DNA of 32,428 nucleotides. Origin: Chara braunii (Eukaryota > Streptophyta > Charophyceae > Charales > Characeae). Position 1 is the stretch's first letter; each line of letters begins with the position of its first letter. The position numbers and the translations under genes are program-made. Location: assembly GCA_003427395.1 (NCBI GenBank), contig BFEA01000584.1, positions 612,331 to 644,758 on the forward strand. Reading direction: 5' to 3'. Below, in pieces: positions 10,665 through 20,666 of the stretch. The notes below the pieces were generated by a model that saw only the letters and a list, made by a program, of their open reading frames with translations, did not search any database and was not told where the DNA came from.

Positions 10665-10815
10665 GGATAGGAATCTGGTCCCGATAGTGGGTTTGTTCTC
10701 GTTTTGCTATCTCATGATGGGGATTGTGTTATGATTGCGTCTTGCATAATCGACGATCCAAAATCTTCCCCCATGAACGCCGCGCGAGAACACGTGTAAA
10801 CGCAATCCGAGTCGC
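10665..10815 (+). repeat. 3' LTR of the Ty3/gypsy element, left piece
   Basis: It is nearly identical to bases 1-151 (about two substitutions). It breaks off at 10815, exactly where the remaining LTR sequence (equivalent of 153 onward) resumes at 15648. The real left edge may be further left, because the matching part of the 5' LTR is outside the window. Confidence 0.85.
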
Positions 10816-10817
10816 GC

Positions 10818-11345
10818 TGTCGGTGCGAATACCCTTACAAGGGTATCCGCCCTGGTTTTTGCAAGCGACATAAAATAGCTCGGCTTAAAGTTGAAGTATA
10901 CCGCGCTAGGCGCGGTTGAGTCTGTGATTTATGTTGACTGGATGGTTAACTAGAATAGAGAGTGTGTGGGCGCGCAGCTTTGGGGCGCGCGTGATCTTTT
11001 TATTTGTTGATGATTGAAGAGTCGACGTGATCGCCGGCCAGATTTTTCTTTCTGATCTAATAGGGATTAAAAGGATTGTGATTAGTGCGCCTGTCTGTGA
11101 CCTGTGCGTACGTGCGGAGGACGACGTCGATTGTAATATGACTTCTGAAGGCGTTTCGGTAGCTTGGCGCGTCACGCAGTGTCCGTTCGTTTAGGCGTCC
11201 GCCAGTGCTCGACCCAAGTTTGGGTCTGGCGCTATTTTGTTATGGCGTCGGACTTTCATCAGGGAGGTTTAGGGATCGAGGTCGAGCGGCGACGATGCGG
11301 GAATATCAGGGTGGTGTGAAGGGCCCGGCGGGGCTGTTCCCCTTT
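10818..11345 (+). repeat. LTR-like repeat unit 'C', copy 1
   Basis: About 530 bp are shared with 30010-30540 at roughly 75-80 percent by eye, starting with TGTCGGTG and the palindrome ATACCCTT-AC-AAGGGTAT (10829-10846). Near 11225-11290 both copies have a tRNA-like stretch. In copy 2 it includes TGGTATCAGA, which could be a primer-binding site for initiator tRNA, so 10818 to about 11235 may be a roughly 410-bp LTR. Alternatively the stretch resembles tRNA-Glu around the A box, CTTTCA anticodon loop and B box, which would suggest a tRNA-derived promoter. A GGGCCCGGCGGGGCT motif marks the right part in both copies. Confidence 0.6.
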
Positions 11346-11599
11346 GGTTTTGACCGTTTGTGGCGTCAGGGCAGTGCTAGCGGTTTATTCGGACGATTAA
11401 AAGTCTTTAAATTTTTATTATTCGTCGGCGTACTCTCTTTACTTTTTATGTTCCGGCGTGCCGTTGATTTGGATGCGAAGTCAGACTTAGCGGCCGCCAT
11501 GGCAGTCGAGGACCTGGAGTGCGCGCCTTCTAAGGCTGGTCGGCGGTTTCTCGCGCGCCTGGGTTGCCGACGGCATTCCTTTATCCTGATCATTGTGGT

Positions 11600-12080
11600 A
11601 CCTGGGCCAAGGAGCACCGTTCACTCCCCGCAGTCCGTGGCGGAGGGGTTGGGAATGAGAGTGTACGTGGGGCCCCTCTCCACTTCGGGTTTCGAAGTTC
11701 TCATTTGAATATTTCCTACGACCGCCAGGACCTGTGCTGCGGCCCGCGGTGCCAAGGCCCACGCCACAGATTACAGCGGGACTGCGCCCCTGATTCCATG
11801 AGATCGGCCGTCGGGGACCCAGAAGAGGGTGCGGAAGCAACTGGCCGGGCGGCGCTGTGTGGCAGCGGACGGAACGGTGGGGGTCCGCGTCCTTCCACTC
11901 TTTGAAACGGCAGAGTGGCAACAGCAGCCTGCCATAGGCCGTGCGTCTCAGCACCACCCATTCTCGGGGCTGCTTGATTCGGCGGGTGAATTAGCACCTG
12001 CTCCATTAGCGGAGTGTGACTCCCTTCCACTGTAGTTGGCCACCGTTTGCTGTCTGTGTCAGCAAGCGCCCGTTGTGGTA
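11600..12080 (-). pseudogene. Diverged antisense fragment of large-subunit (25S/28S) rRNA
   Basis: Read on the minus strand, the sequence matches remembered conserved LSU rRNA blocks in the correct order. One block at about 12025-12065 contains GACAGCAAACGGTGG (rRNA GACAGCAGGACGGTGG). Next is CCGAATCAAGCAGCCCC near 11962-11995 (rRNA CCGAATCAACTAGCCCC). Then comes AAATATTCAAATGAGAAC at 11698-11715, identical to rRNA, followed by the CTTTGAAGGCCGAAGAGGGG equivalent near 11670-11700. Identity is high at these blocks but poor and with length changes between them, so this is not a working rRNA. The plus strand of the surrounding repeat would transcribe it as antisense rRNA. Confidence 0.7.
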
Positions 12081-15000
12081 TACGGGGCAGCGCGCGGTAT
12101 AGCGCACAGGCAAACGGGCGGTGAGGCTGGGCGCAGTAGCGAGAGACTCAGATAAAGGGAGGGGTGGACCTAGGCGCAGTTTCGCGCCAGGTACATCCAC
12201 AAAGAAAGGGAAGGATGTAGGCGGGGTAGAAGAACGCAACGTGAAGGAGAGTCAGAGAGGAGAGTTGCGGGCGGAGGGACAGTGGGACGAGGCAGTGAAA
12301 GGGATAAGGAAAAGAAAGAAAGAACCTAGGAGAGACGAGTAGGCCCAGCGACATATGACGGAGTGGGGAGCATGAGTTGGTGGGAGATGAACCTGGGCGC
12401 CATACTGCGCCGGGTGCATATGGCAACGAAGATGGTGGAGATCTAAGTCGGGCGCAGTCAGGAGTGAGTAGCGGGCTCGATTCTGGATGGAATCGAGCAA
12501 GGTAACAACGAAAACAAGGGTTTATGGTCAGGGCGAACCCAATGATGAAGGCGGATCGGCAGTCGGCGGTGCGCGGTGGGCGGTAGGAGGAGAACGAACC
12601 ACGCGGGGCTATGGCGGAAGGGGGGAGGAAGAAGAGGAAACGGGCATATCTCGCCCAATTCCTAACGAAAAATGGGCGAACGAAGGTCCGTTTCGGGGGT
12701 TTGTGGACCGGGCGATCCTGATGGAGAGGTTAGTTTTGGATGAAAGTTAGTGAATAGAGAGTTAGCTGAAAAGTTAGTACGTAGGCTATGGCGGGAGCCG
12801 GTTATAGTAGGATGGAGAAACCGTGATTCCCCGCTCGATTCTCGACGGGATCGAGCGGGACGAGGGGGTAAATTGGGATCTTTGAGCATTGCGATCTTAG
12901 TGGCGCGGTTAGTTTTGGGACTAGCGGAGTAGAATTAAAGTTAGTAAGGATAGGAGTGCGCCCGGGAAAGATATGACAAAGCGCTAAATGCACCTAGCCA
13001 TGTTTAGGGACGGATTCGGGTTTTTTCTCTATTTTTCTTTCGTTTCCCTTTTTACCTCTTCGTTTTTTTTATTTTTTTTATTTTTTTTTCTCGTTTTTTT
13101 TATTTTTTTTATTTTTTTTTCCCGGATCTTATTAAATTCGCTCATAGGGGATAAGTGGTACAGTCGGATCGACGTACTTACCTGGCAGGACTTCCGTGAG
13201 GAGCAGCGCGAGTGCATGGGCGCTAGGGCCAGGAAGGGCGCGGGGTCTAAGGGGGAGAAGACACTCACCTGACGGTTAGAGCGGGGGCAGGCACATTGAA
13301 GTGGGGGACATCCGGTTCGGATGTCTGTATTGCCTGCGAGTGATGACGATGGTTGTCGGAGTGACTCCCTGGCTTAGTGGGTTGGTTACCTTATCGCTGG
13401 TGCCTTGTGCTCCCCTCAGCAGGTCGCCGACCTGCGGGTCCGCTTGCCCTGTTATCCCCTGTAGTTGTTGTTGCCCTGCTATGAGGTGTTCATGACCGGG
13501 CCTCCTAAGCCACGGCTTGCGCGGTGGGTCGTGCGTCTTATCAAGTGAGGACTAGCAGTGGGCCACGACAAGGTGAAGGGGTGAGTCGGAGGTTGGGCTG
13601 CAGCGTCGACTGTTCTGGTGCCTCGGAGCTGGCAGTGCATCTGCCTATAGGATTGTTTGGAGGACGCGGTTCGATTCCGGCTCAGTTGTTACTATAGAGG
13701 GTCGCTAGCTTGAATTGCTGTGAGAAAGGGATTCCCAGTGTATGGCCAAGTATGGTGGCTGCGGACTCTGTTTGCGGCATAAATGGATGAGCAACTGATG
13801 GAAGACGAGGTTGCAAGTGCTGTATCCAAGTGGCAATCTGCGTACAGTTGACCTGTTGCCTCTCCAGGTCTAGACTTGAATGGCTGCTGAGTTTCGTTGT
13901 GCTACTCGCAAGGGCGGACAGATTGAGAACTCTTTCCTGGTCTAAAGGCTGCAGTGTAGCAGCAGCCGTTCTGAAGGGAGGCATTGAAGGACCGGATGAA
14001 CAGTCAAGCTGTGAGAGGGGGGGGGGAGGTGCTGCATACTGTTGTCGGCCGCGACATACTACTGCATACGGCTGTTGGCTGTGGCTGACTGTTACAGGTT
14101 GTTGGGTGGCGGCAGTTGGGCTAAGGAGAGGTGCGGAGACTTAGAAAAGTGATTAGGCTTGGAGAAGAAGGATATTGTTGAGAACTAGGAGGTCGCCAGG
14201 GGAGTTGGCTTCAACTGCTTGACTTCGGTCCAACCGGCAGCTGTAATTCTTGGCCATCATCACGGGGCCCTCAGGCGTGTCAAGATAGCAAGGCCCTCTC
14301 CTGCGAGTCTAAGAGCACCCCTCGTGTATCTGAGCGACTCAAACCTTTTTCTTTCTGCCCTTCTTACTCCAAGTCTAGTCTATTGGTTCTGAAAGGAAGG
14401 CGGCAAGTGAGATTGCAACCCGTAGGTCCTCGTTAAGACTACCCACCGATTGCGGGAGCTCTGCCGGAACTCAGGAGGTGTTTTGGAGGCAGGGAATTGA
14501 CCGGTATGGTTGCGGTTCGGACTCTGGGTGTGATTGCTTGCGATTTCATACATATATGGCTGAGAGGAGCCTCACTGTGACTGTGAGAAGTGATCGTCCT
14601 ATATAATTAACCCTTATATATCTATAAGTGTCTTGGGTATGCGCGCGGCTTACTGTGATCGTGCGCAAGGGTTAACCAAATTTGGGCTTGAGTGAGAAGG
14701 AAGACCCTCTGTTATCCTTTGCTCTTTGGAGTTTTTATAGTTGGACGTTATAGTTCGTGGCAACAGTCAAAGTCAAACCCCTTGATGTTCGACCGCCATG
14801 ACAGCTTAAAGTTGTCTACTCAACCCCTCTGCACTGGGTGCAGAAGAGGGTGTGGTCTTCAACCGCACATGGCGGTTGTCCAGCGTCGAGAGATTAACCC
14901 TCAAGGCGCGTGTCAGCCGACACTTGAGTGTCGAATGCGACCCTCGCGATTAACGGGGACCGCGTGAGTATGGGTATTACATAGTACGCCACCACTATAA

Positions 15001-15647
15001 CCGCTTGCGTACGCTTGCATTGTGAGTCGACATGAGTTAGCCCTGCATCCGCGCATTTTTATACAGAGTCTCGCGCGCGACGCCTATTCGATTTCCGCGC
15101 CGGGAAGTTATGGGATGGCTACTGAAGGGATTAGGAGTGTTGTCGCATTGTTCGATGTGCGTGCGTGTGTGCGTTTTTATTTTTGTGTTCGTAGAGTGGT
15201 CTGCGCGTGGTGTGTGGGATGCGTCCTAGTCGACCGACGACGAGCCGCGCTTGGGACTTCAGCCCCCCAAGATGTCGCTTCGCGTGCGGGCCCGATAGGC
15301 GTATTACCGCGCGTACCCCCTATGCTACAGCGAACGAGAAACGTCCTCGGCTGGTCCACCTCTGCGATTGCAACCGAGTAGCTTTCATACTGTGGACTGG
15401 TAGCTCGACGGGGATACGCCCACCGAAGGGAGGTGACAGCTCCCGTAAGGTGGAGGTAAGATGTGCCTCGCGTAGGCCCTATCCTCTCGTAGGGGCTTGC
15501 GAGAGGTATGGCTGGCGCACTCGGCCGGAGCGGCCTAAGGAAGCTTCATTTGTGTGTTCATGACGAGGTTGGTCCAACTCCTGCGTGACGCGGCCAAGAG
15601 GGTCCCGCGCTGCCACGTGCGGTGCGGGACCGATGCGCCCGACAACA
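12081..15647. other. Remainder of the insertion; no recognised genes
   Basis: No coding frame here looks like a real protein. Visible structure: GGCGCAGT occurs at about 12130, 12172 and 12452 and inverted near 12403; two related hairpins, CTCGATTC/GAATCGAG (12477-12498) and a variant at 12834-12858; a long T-rich tract (13021-13130); hairpins GACATCCG/CGGATGTC (13307-13326) and GCAGGTCG/CGACCTGC (13419-13436); a B-box-like GGTTCGATTCC at 13669-13679 that does not fold into a tRNA with its surroundings; and an inverted repeat TTAACCCTT/AAGGGTTAA (about 14608 and 14668). I cannot assign any of these to a known element. Confidence 0.5.
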
Positions 15648-16457
15648 CCCTTACACGCATTCTCATGCGTCAATTCGTCCGCCCAGACAGGACTCGCGGC
15701 GGAACCACCATCCCGCACGAGCACGCTAGGGTGCAACTAAGTTCGCCTGTCCAACACGTGCTCATGCGCGGTGACGATATCCTGACCCTCGCTATCCCAC
15801 CGACGATGACGCCATGACGCGATCTTGGGGCTCAGACTCATCCTATGACCTGGACTATTTCACCCCTATAATAAACGAGCTCATAAGGACACGATACCCC
15901 TGTCACACAGAGAATCGGCTATGTTCGCGGAAATTCCACTGTGCCACCACTAGCGACCCTCGGTGCTCTGATTTCCCTTCCTCCGATCACACCTACTACT
16001 TCGCCCACCCATGATTCGTTGAGATCACCACCAGTTTCCCTCCTTTCCGCCTCCTTCTCCGGTATCATCAACTCAGTGTCGTTCTGTGGCCGGCCATAAC
16101 CCCCTCATTGGCCCAATACGTTTTGCGTGAACTGCCGACGCAGCGGCGCACCGGGCACTCCGGAATTCCGAAGGCCCAACCCAAATACGCGGCGGCCGGC
16201 GCCACGTGGCGGCCCCCGATGGCCTAACTTTCCGGGACCACCTCCACCACGGAGGAATTTTCCCATAACCCGTCGTTCACAGTGTCCCGGTCCCTTGGGA
16301 CCGTGAGACCCTTGCGTGCGCACCCCTCGCTCGCCTAATTGCATTCCTATCCTTAAGACTCCCCCACTTCCCCCAAAAAATCCTTGGCACACTCCTTTTC
16401 GCACTTCCAGGCCCACACTCCACTCCGATCAGGAAGTCTCGCTGGGCGTGAGGTTGG
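15648..16457 (+). repeat. 3' LTR of the Ty3/gypsy element, right piece
   Basis: It aligns with 153-961, including the AATAAA-containing motif, with mostly transition differences. Homology stops at 16457, within the first bases of what is the primer site in the other copy, so 16453-16457 is the right edge of the element. Sequence beyond it is the 3' region of a minus-strand LINE. Confidence 0.85.
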
Positions 16458-16664
16458 GCGTCACAGAGATTCCTACCTTCCTATATACCTACCAAAATCC
16501 TAAATCCCTGGCTGCCTACCTCTACCTTGTCTGTAACTAACACTACTGCACTCTCCACTATCTCTAATTCTACATTCTACTTACTATAGTACAGTCCCCT
16601 CTTTCAAAATAAGAACCTATACCCGTTCAGGGAGTGCCTCCCAGAGGCTACAACTGACATTCTA

Positions 16665-16885
16665 CAGATCAGAACAAGTCCCTATTATCAGGGCTGTGGG
16701 CCTAACTGGGCCCAAGGAACGAAACCGCTCCCACCTTCCTACTGTGGAATTGAGATCGAGCGTTCAGATCAATAGCAGTCCCTATCAGTGGGACTGTGGG
16801 CCTATATCGGACCAGGTCCTATTAACACTCCCTCCAATCCCTCATACCTTCCAACTACTGCCTTCCTACTCTGGAAGTATGGACT
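16665..16885. repeat. Imperfect tandem duplication, unit about 100 bp
   Basis: CAGATCA at 16665 and again at 16765 opens two units. Each unit contains a GTCCCTAT block, a CTGTGGGCCTA block and a CCTTCCTACT block in the same order. The duplication lies in the 3' untranslated region of the truncated minus-strand LINE. Such repeats are seen in some LINE tails, but no function can be read from them. Confidence 0.55.
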
Positions 16886-17033
16886 GAGTGTTCAAGTCAT
16901 TCCTAAGCTGTGAACAGTCAATTTGACACCTGTAGCTTTCCCCCTTCTACTGACGCTAGCCTACCTTTTCTGGCCCAGTTTCCTTGAAACCATCCGATAC
17001 CACTAACTTTATTTCTGACACTAGATAGCTTCC

Positions 17034-17894
17034 TCAACCAGTCTCCTTTAACAGCGAGCACAATGTTGTGCTTGATATTGGCCTTGATGGCCTGATCCGA
17101 AAGGAATTTGTTTGGAACAAAACTGTGTTTCGTTCCTCCCAGATCACCCAAAAGATGACTGCTCTAATTACTACTGCAACGTATCCCCAATCTTTGTTCC
17201 CCTGGGATTGATGGACCGTAGCTCCAAACAAAATCCAGTTCTCATCCCAGGTGAATGCGTTGTCACATATCCTGTTCCAATGATCCATCCACCAGAGCCA
17301 CACTCTTCGAGACATAGGACAGGCAAGCCAGAGGTGCATCGTTGATTCGAACGACCATTTACATCTCCTGCAGGAGTTTTCCACATCCATTCCTCTGCTT
17401 TTAAGCCATATCGCTGAGGGTGTCACCATCATGGATAGCATCCACAGTGGCGCTGCTTTTCTCTGAGAAGGTATGTCCTGTAGGTTTTCCCATAGGATTT
17501 TCATTAGTCTAGTGACTATTGCTGCGTCCAAACCTGTGGTCCTCACCCAGCTTTCTGTAGCAGCCACTACCGGTGGCATTGATGTCTGTATCTGTGAGTA
17601 TCCGCCACTTGGTGTGTAATCCGAGATCCATCTTTCCAGATTCTGCCACCTCCACATCGCCGGATCCATCCTCAGGTTTCTGATATTCGCCCACAGTGTA
17701 CAGGCCCAGTCCCCTTCCTCTGTGCAAGTTTCCTTAACTCTCATTTGTGAGATAGGGCCCACCAGGCTGACTGTAAGTTCGTTTTCTAGTTCCACCATGG
17801 CTAGTTGTTGACCTTCCGATCTTTCCCATTCTTGGAACACCCTAGAGCCATCTGCATTGAACGATATGAGTTTGAAGAAAGATTCATCCTCCAT
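17034..17894 (-). pseudogene. LINE ORF2 C-terminus with zf-RVT zinc-binding domain
   Basis: The 286-residue open frame has no polymerase domain. Its central part contains S-C-R-R-C followed by F-E-S-T-M-H-L-W-L-A-C-P, the C-x2-C, H-x4-C pattern of the zf-RVT domain found at the C-terminus of plant LINE reverse transcriptases. A Trp-rich segment follows (R-R-V-W-L-W-W). The ATG at 17894 is internal to the original ORF and should not be taken as a real start. The neighbouring plus-strand LINE has the equivalent domain at about 24840-25100. Confidence 0.8.
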
Positions 17895-17950
17895 AGTTGA
17901 GTCTTCTTATTACCATGTACCCGTCGCGTCGGTTTTCTGTGTGCTCAAAA

Positions 17951-18425
17951 GTAATTGCCATGATTAGGAGTTTTTATATCTACTACTATTTTCTGTGGTT
18001 GGTAGAATTTTGTTTGTGAAAGGCCCGACTGGAGCGCTTCCGCCGGCGCTAACGCAGCGCTCGGACCAAGCGCGGCCCGCTGGCAACAGTAGGCGCGACT
18101 GGTTGTGGGACCTACCGGCGCGATAGAACCATAACAGAGGCGGCGTTCGATACCTCCCGCGTTGACGGGGGCGTAGCTCGGCTATGGAGGATCGGCTATG
18201 GAGGATCGGCTATGGAGGACGCAGTCGCAGACGCCCAGAAACGGACCTCGGAACGAAGAGTGAAGGGTGACGAAGCTAGAAGAAGAGACTAAGGAATAAG
18301 GCGGGAGAATTAGACTAGGCAAGAGAGAGTAAGAACCGACGGTTGTTCAGCTCTTGGTCTGCCTTGCCGTAGTGGAACAATAGCGAACGAGAGGGTAGCT
18401 AACAAGAACTTGGGAAACGTCAAAG
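17951..18425 (+). promoter_or_regulatory. Head-to-head junction and presumed 5' UTR of the plus-strand LINE, with a 14-bp triplicate
   Basis: There is no coding sequence. A GC-rich stretch from about 18010 precedes ORF1 and is probably the LINE 5' untranslated region with its internal promoter. CGGCTATGGAGGAT occurs three times in tandem at 18179-18220, with one change in the last unit. The exact LINE start is not visible. Confidence 0.4.
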
Positions 18426-20575
18426 ATGGAGATACCAATGGCAGAAAGAGGGCGCTCTCCGCCACAGGCTCCAGATCAAGCTCAAGAGGAGGATGTGAGT
18501 AGGACCAGGGAGCTAGCAAGGATGTGCTACGAAGAAGGGATCATAACGACGGCAATAGATCCCGGGGAAATGACGGTGGATGGGAGAGTTGTTACTTTTA
18601 AAGTGAATGAAAGAATCCACAAAACAAAAATCGAGTGGCTGAAGGAGCATACGGTGACAGTAATCTTCAGGGAGGGCGCAAGGTTCTTACCGAAAAAGTT
18701 GAAGGACGATGTCGTGAGAGCATACGAAGACCAGTGCATCCAGCACGGGAGCTAGAAGGCTTTAGGAGAGGGAGAGTGAAGATGGAGATCCCGAATGTTG
18801 TTTCATACGTTGCAAAGTTTGTCGCACTAGCCACATGGCTTGTGTTGAAAGGACATGATGAAATAACACTGGGAGCCACTAGATACGCTCTCGACTTCAA
18901 GCCTTGGCTTACGAAGGCCCAAATACGAGAACAACAGAGAAGGGAAGAAGATTCGACGTTTTGGGTGATCGCTGTTCAAGTTCCGCTCGACGAGATGCTC
19001 TACTTAGAAGCACAGATACAGAAGGCAATTGGACCAGTAATTCAAGCTCATCTGCCTGAACCAGATAGACTCAAACCGTCATTAATCAACCTGAAATTCG
19101 ATCTCAAACCGGAAGCACGAGCTAGTATGAAGGATAAAATTTCAGTAGTTACATTCGAAGGGGACACGCTTACGGTAAATCTGGCTTCGTCAGAGACCCC
19201 GAGATGCAGAAGATGTAAAGCCTTTTTTCACTCGGGCGAGCAGTGTCGCAGAAACCAAGGACAGCAGCAGAACGAAGTAAGCGAGCTACAACCACAAGGC
19301 AGCCAACGTGCCACGTCAGCCAGAAGACAGGAGTACCAGGGACCGCTGGGACCGCTGGGACCAAGCCAAAGTGGGATCGGAGGTGATCAAGGAGCAGCAA
19401 CGAGACAACAACCAAGTGGAATGGCCTCAAGCCATAACAATCCAGTATTCTCGCCGGGCCTTCAACCATACGTCACGTCATCAACATACGACCAATGGGG
19501 GATGCCGATGGAGCCAATAGGGAACGGATCAGCCTTCGTGCCGTGTGGAATGCAAAGGAGGATGGGAAGGGCCCAGGTGCCCTAGAAATACGATCTTCCC
19601 CAAGGGATGATGGGTGGAATATCTGGAATGGCAGGGGAACGATGGATGGGAGGAGTCCCCTACCAACAACAGCAGGAAGAACCGGGAATACCGGGAGAGG
19701 AGAATGGGACACATGGGGCACAAAGCGAAGGAAGGGGAGGAAATGGAGGGAGGGGAGTAGAGGATAGACCAGCGGATCAACAAGGAATACAAGGAGGGAG
19801 AGGGGAGACAGGCGGTATGCGAAGGAGAAACATATTGTGAGAAGGATCGCTGATCTTGGAGAAAAGTGGCGCAAGAGGGGAGACGTCACAAGGGAGAGGA
19901 CGAGAAAGCGTCACACCAGGAAAATAAAGGAGACTAAGCTGGGAGGGGAGCGCAGTGTCGACAACAGGTCTAAGAGAATAACACTCAGGTTCATCTCGAT
20001 CATCCCAAGGGCACATACACGAAATCAGCACACCGGGATCTAAGACGACTCGCAGAAGGGCCCAAGTGGGTTTGAGCAAAGGGCAGCAAGAAAATATAGA
20101 ATCCAAAATTTTGCCGATCTTCTGCACAATCGTACAAAACGGTATGCACTTCATAGGATGGAGCGCACCAAACATGGATGTCAACCTCTTGTTAATTCCC
20201 TCGCCGGAATCTCCGATGCCAGTAGCAATTGGGACGCTGGTAAGAACAACGATTCGGGACAAGTTTCAATTTCGAATGATTCTAAAAATTCTAATGGTAC
20301 GCTTGATCGTGGACAACCCAGAGAATGGAAAGAAAATTAAGTTTTTTATTCCAATCCTGGATGTTCGCTTCGTTATCGGCCAACTAGAATTACTGGAGAT
20401 GGATGGGTTGAGATTACTGCCGATAACATGGATTGCAGACAAGAAGAGGCATGACCTGCGGAGGATCGGAGTGGCACCGCTGCAGTCAGCTGAATTCCTA
20501 GCAGAACTGGAAGCAAAACTCCCAAAAGAGAAGAAACTTATTTCTCTATTCATGCGTACGTACCTGACAACTTGA
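18426..20575 (+). pseudogene. LINE ORF1 with CCHC zinc knuckle, long C-terminal extension, broken
   Basis: ORF1 proteins of plant LINEs bind the element RNA. The ATG at 18426 opens 109 residues; the frame then shifts near 18735-18750 and continues (A-R-E-L-E-G-F, then Y-V-A-K-F-V-A-L-A-T-W-L-V-L). A C-x2-C-x4-H-x4-C knuckle is encoded at 19205-19246. After it the protein is rich in Gln, Gly and Pro. The same frame remains protein-like past TAG (19583-19585), TGA (19838-19840) and two TAA codons (near 19936 and 19978) to a distinct C-terminal block at 20066-20575 (P-I-F-C-T-I-V-Q-N-G-M-H-F-I-G-W), which I do not recognise. The intact form would be about 715 residues, long for an ORF1. A further indel within 20280-20450 is possible. 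Confidence 0.65.
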
Positions 20576-20666
20576 ACAATCTGGCTGGAAGGAACCAGCA
20601 TCTCGCAGAGGCGAATCAGCGGGCAAGCAACCTCCCTCATCCAACAGACAGAGGAGAGGGTTGTAG

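Larger units (their letters stand above)
10816..15647. mobile_element. 4.8-kb insertion inside the 3' LTR
   Basis: It is inferred from the interrupted LTR: the left piece ends at position 151 of the reference copy and the right piece resumes at 153. The insert begins with TGTCGG (10818) and, close to its right end, reads CCGACA (15639-15644), a 6-bp inverted repeat that fits the ends of an LTR element. I could not recognise a second copy of the 10818 LTR-like unit at the right end, nor a clear target duplication. The insert may therefore be rearranged, or made of more than one element. Confidence 0.6.
1..16457 (+). mobile_element. Decayed Ty3/gypsy LTR retrotransposon, 3' LTR split by a nested insertion
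   Basis: The domain order gag, protease, reverse transcriptase, RNase H, integrase defines a Ty3/gypsy (Metaviridae) element. Its ends are two copies of one LTR. Bases 1-151 recur at 10665-10815 with about two differences, and bases 153-961 recur at 15648-16457 with roughly 5 percent differences by eye. The 3' copy is therefore cut in two by 4.8 kb of other DNA (10816-15647). The start of the 5' LTR lies outside the window, so target-site duplication and full LTR length cannot be checked. The coding region has several in-frame stops, at least two frameshifts and a lost integrase catalytic residue, so this copy cannot be autonomous. Low LTR divergence combined with many coding lesions suggests decay by cytosine deamination. 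Confidence 0.87.
16458..17950 (-). mobile_element. 5'-truncated LINE, minus strand
   Basis: Only the C-terminal part of ORF2 (17034-17894) and about 570 bp of presumed 3' untranslated sequence remain, which is usual for abortive LINE insertions. The protein is related to, but clearly different from, the end of the plus-strand LINE next door. The 3' end meets the right edge of the Ty3 LTR at 16457, so the Ty3 element probably landed in or beside the tail; no poly(A) tail is visible. The left-hand sequence includes a duplicated unit of about 100 bp. Confidence 0.75.

Noticed and set aside
11205-11905. Several overlapping frames across the LSU rRNA fragment
   Set aside because: The sequence is explained by antisense rRNA homology and repeat unit C; the frames share no protein features.
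12988-13272. Small frame with a Phe/Leu-rich membrane-like segment
   Set aside because: The hydrophobic stretch is a translation of the T-rich tract at 13021-13130.
13600-13690. Possible tRNA gene ending in GGTTCGATTCC
   Set aside because: Only the B-box-like part fits; no acceptor, D or anticodon stem pairs at the right spacing.
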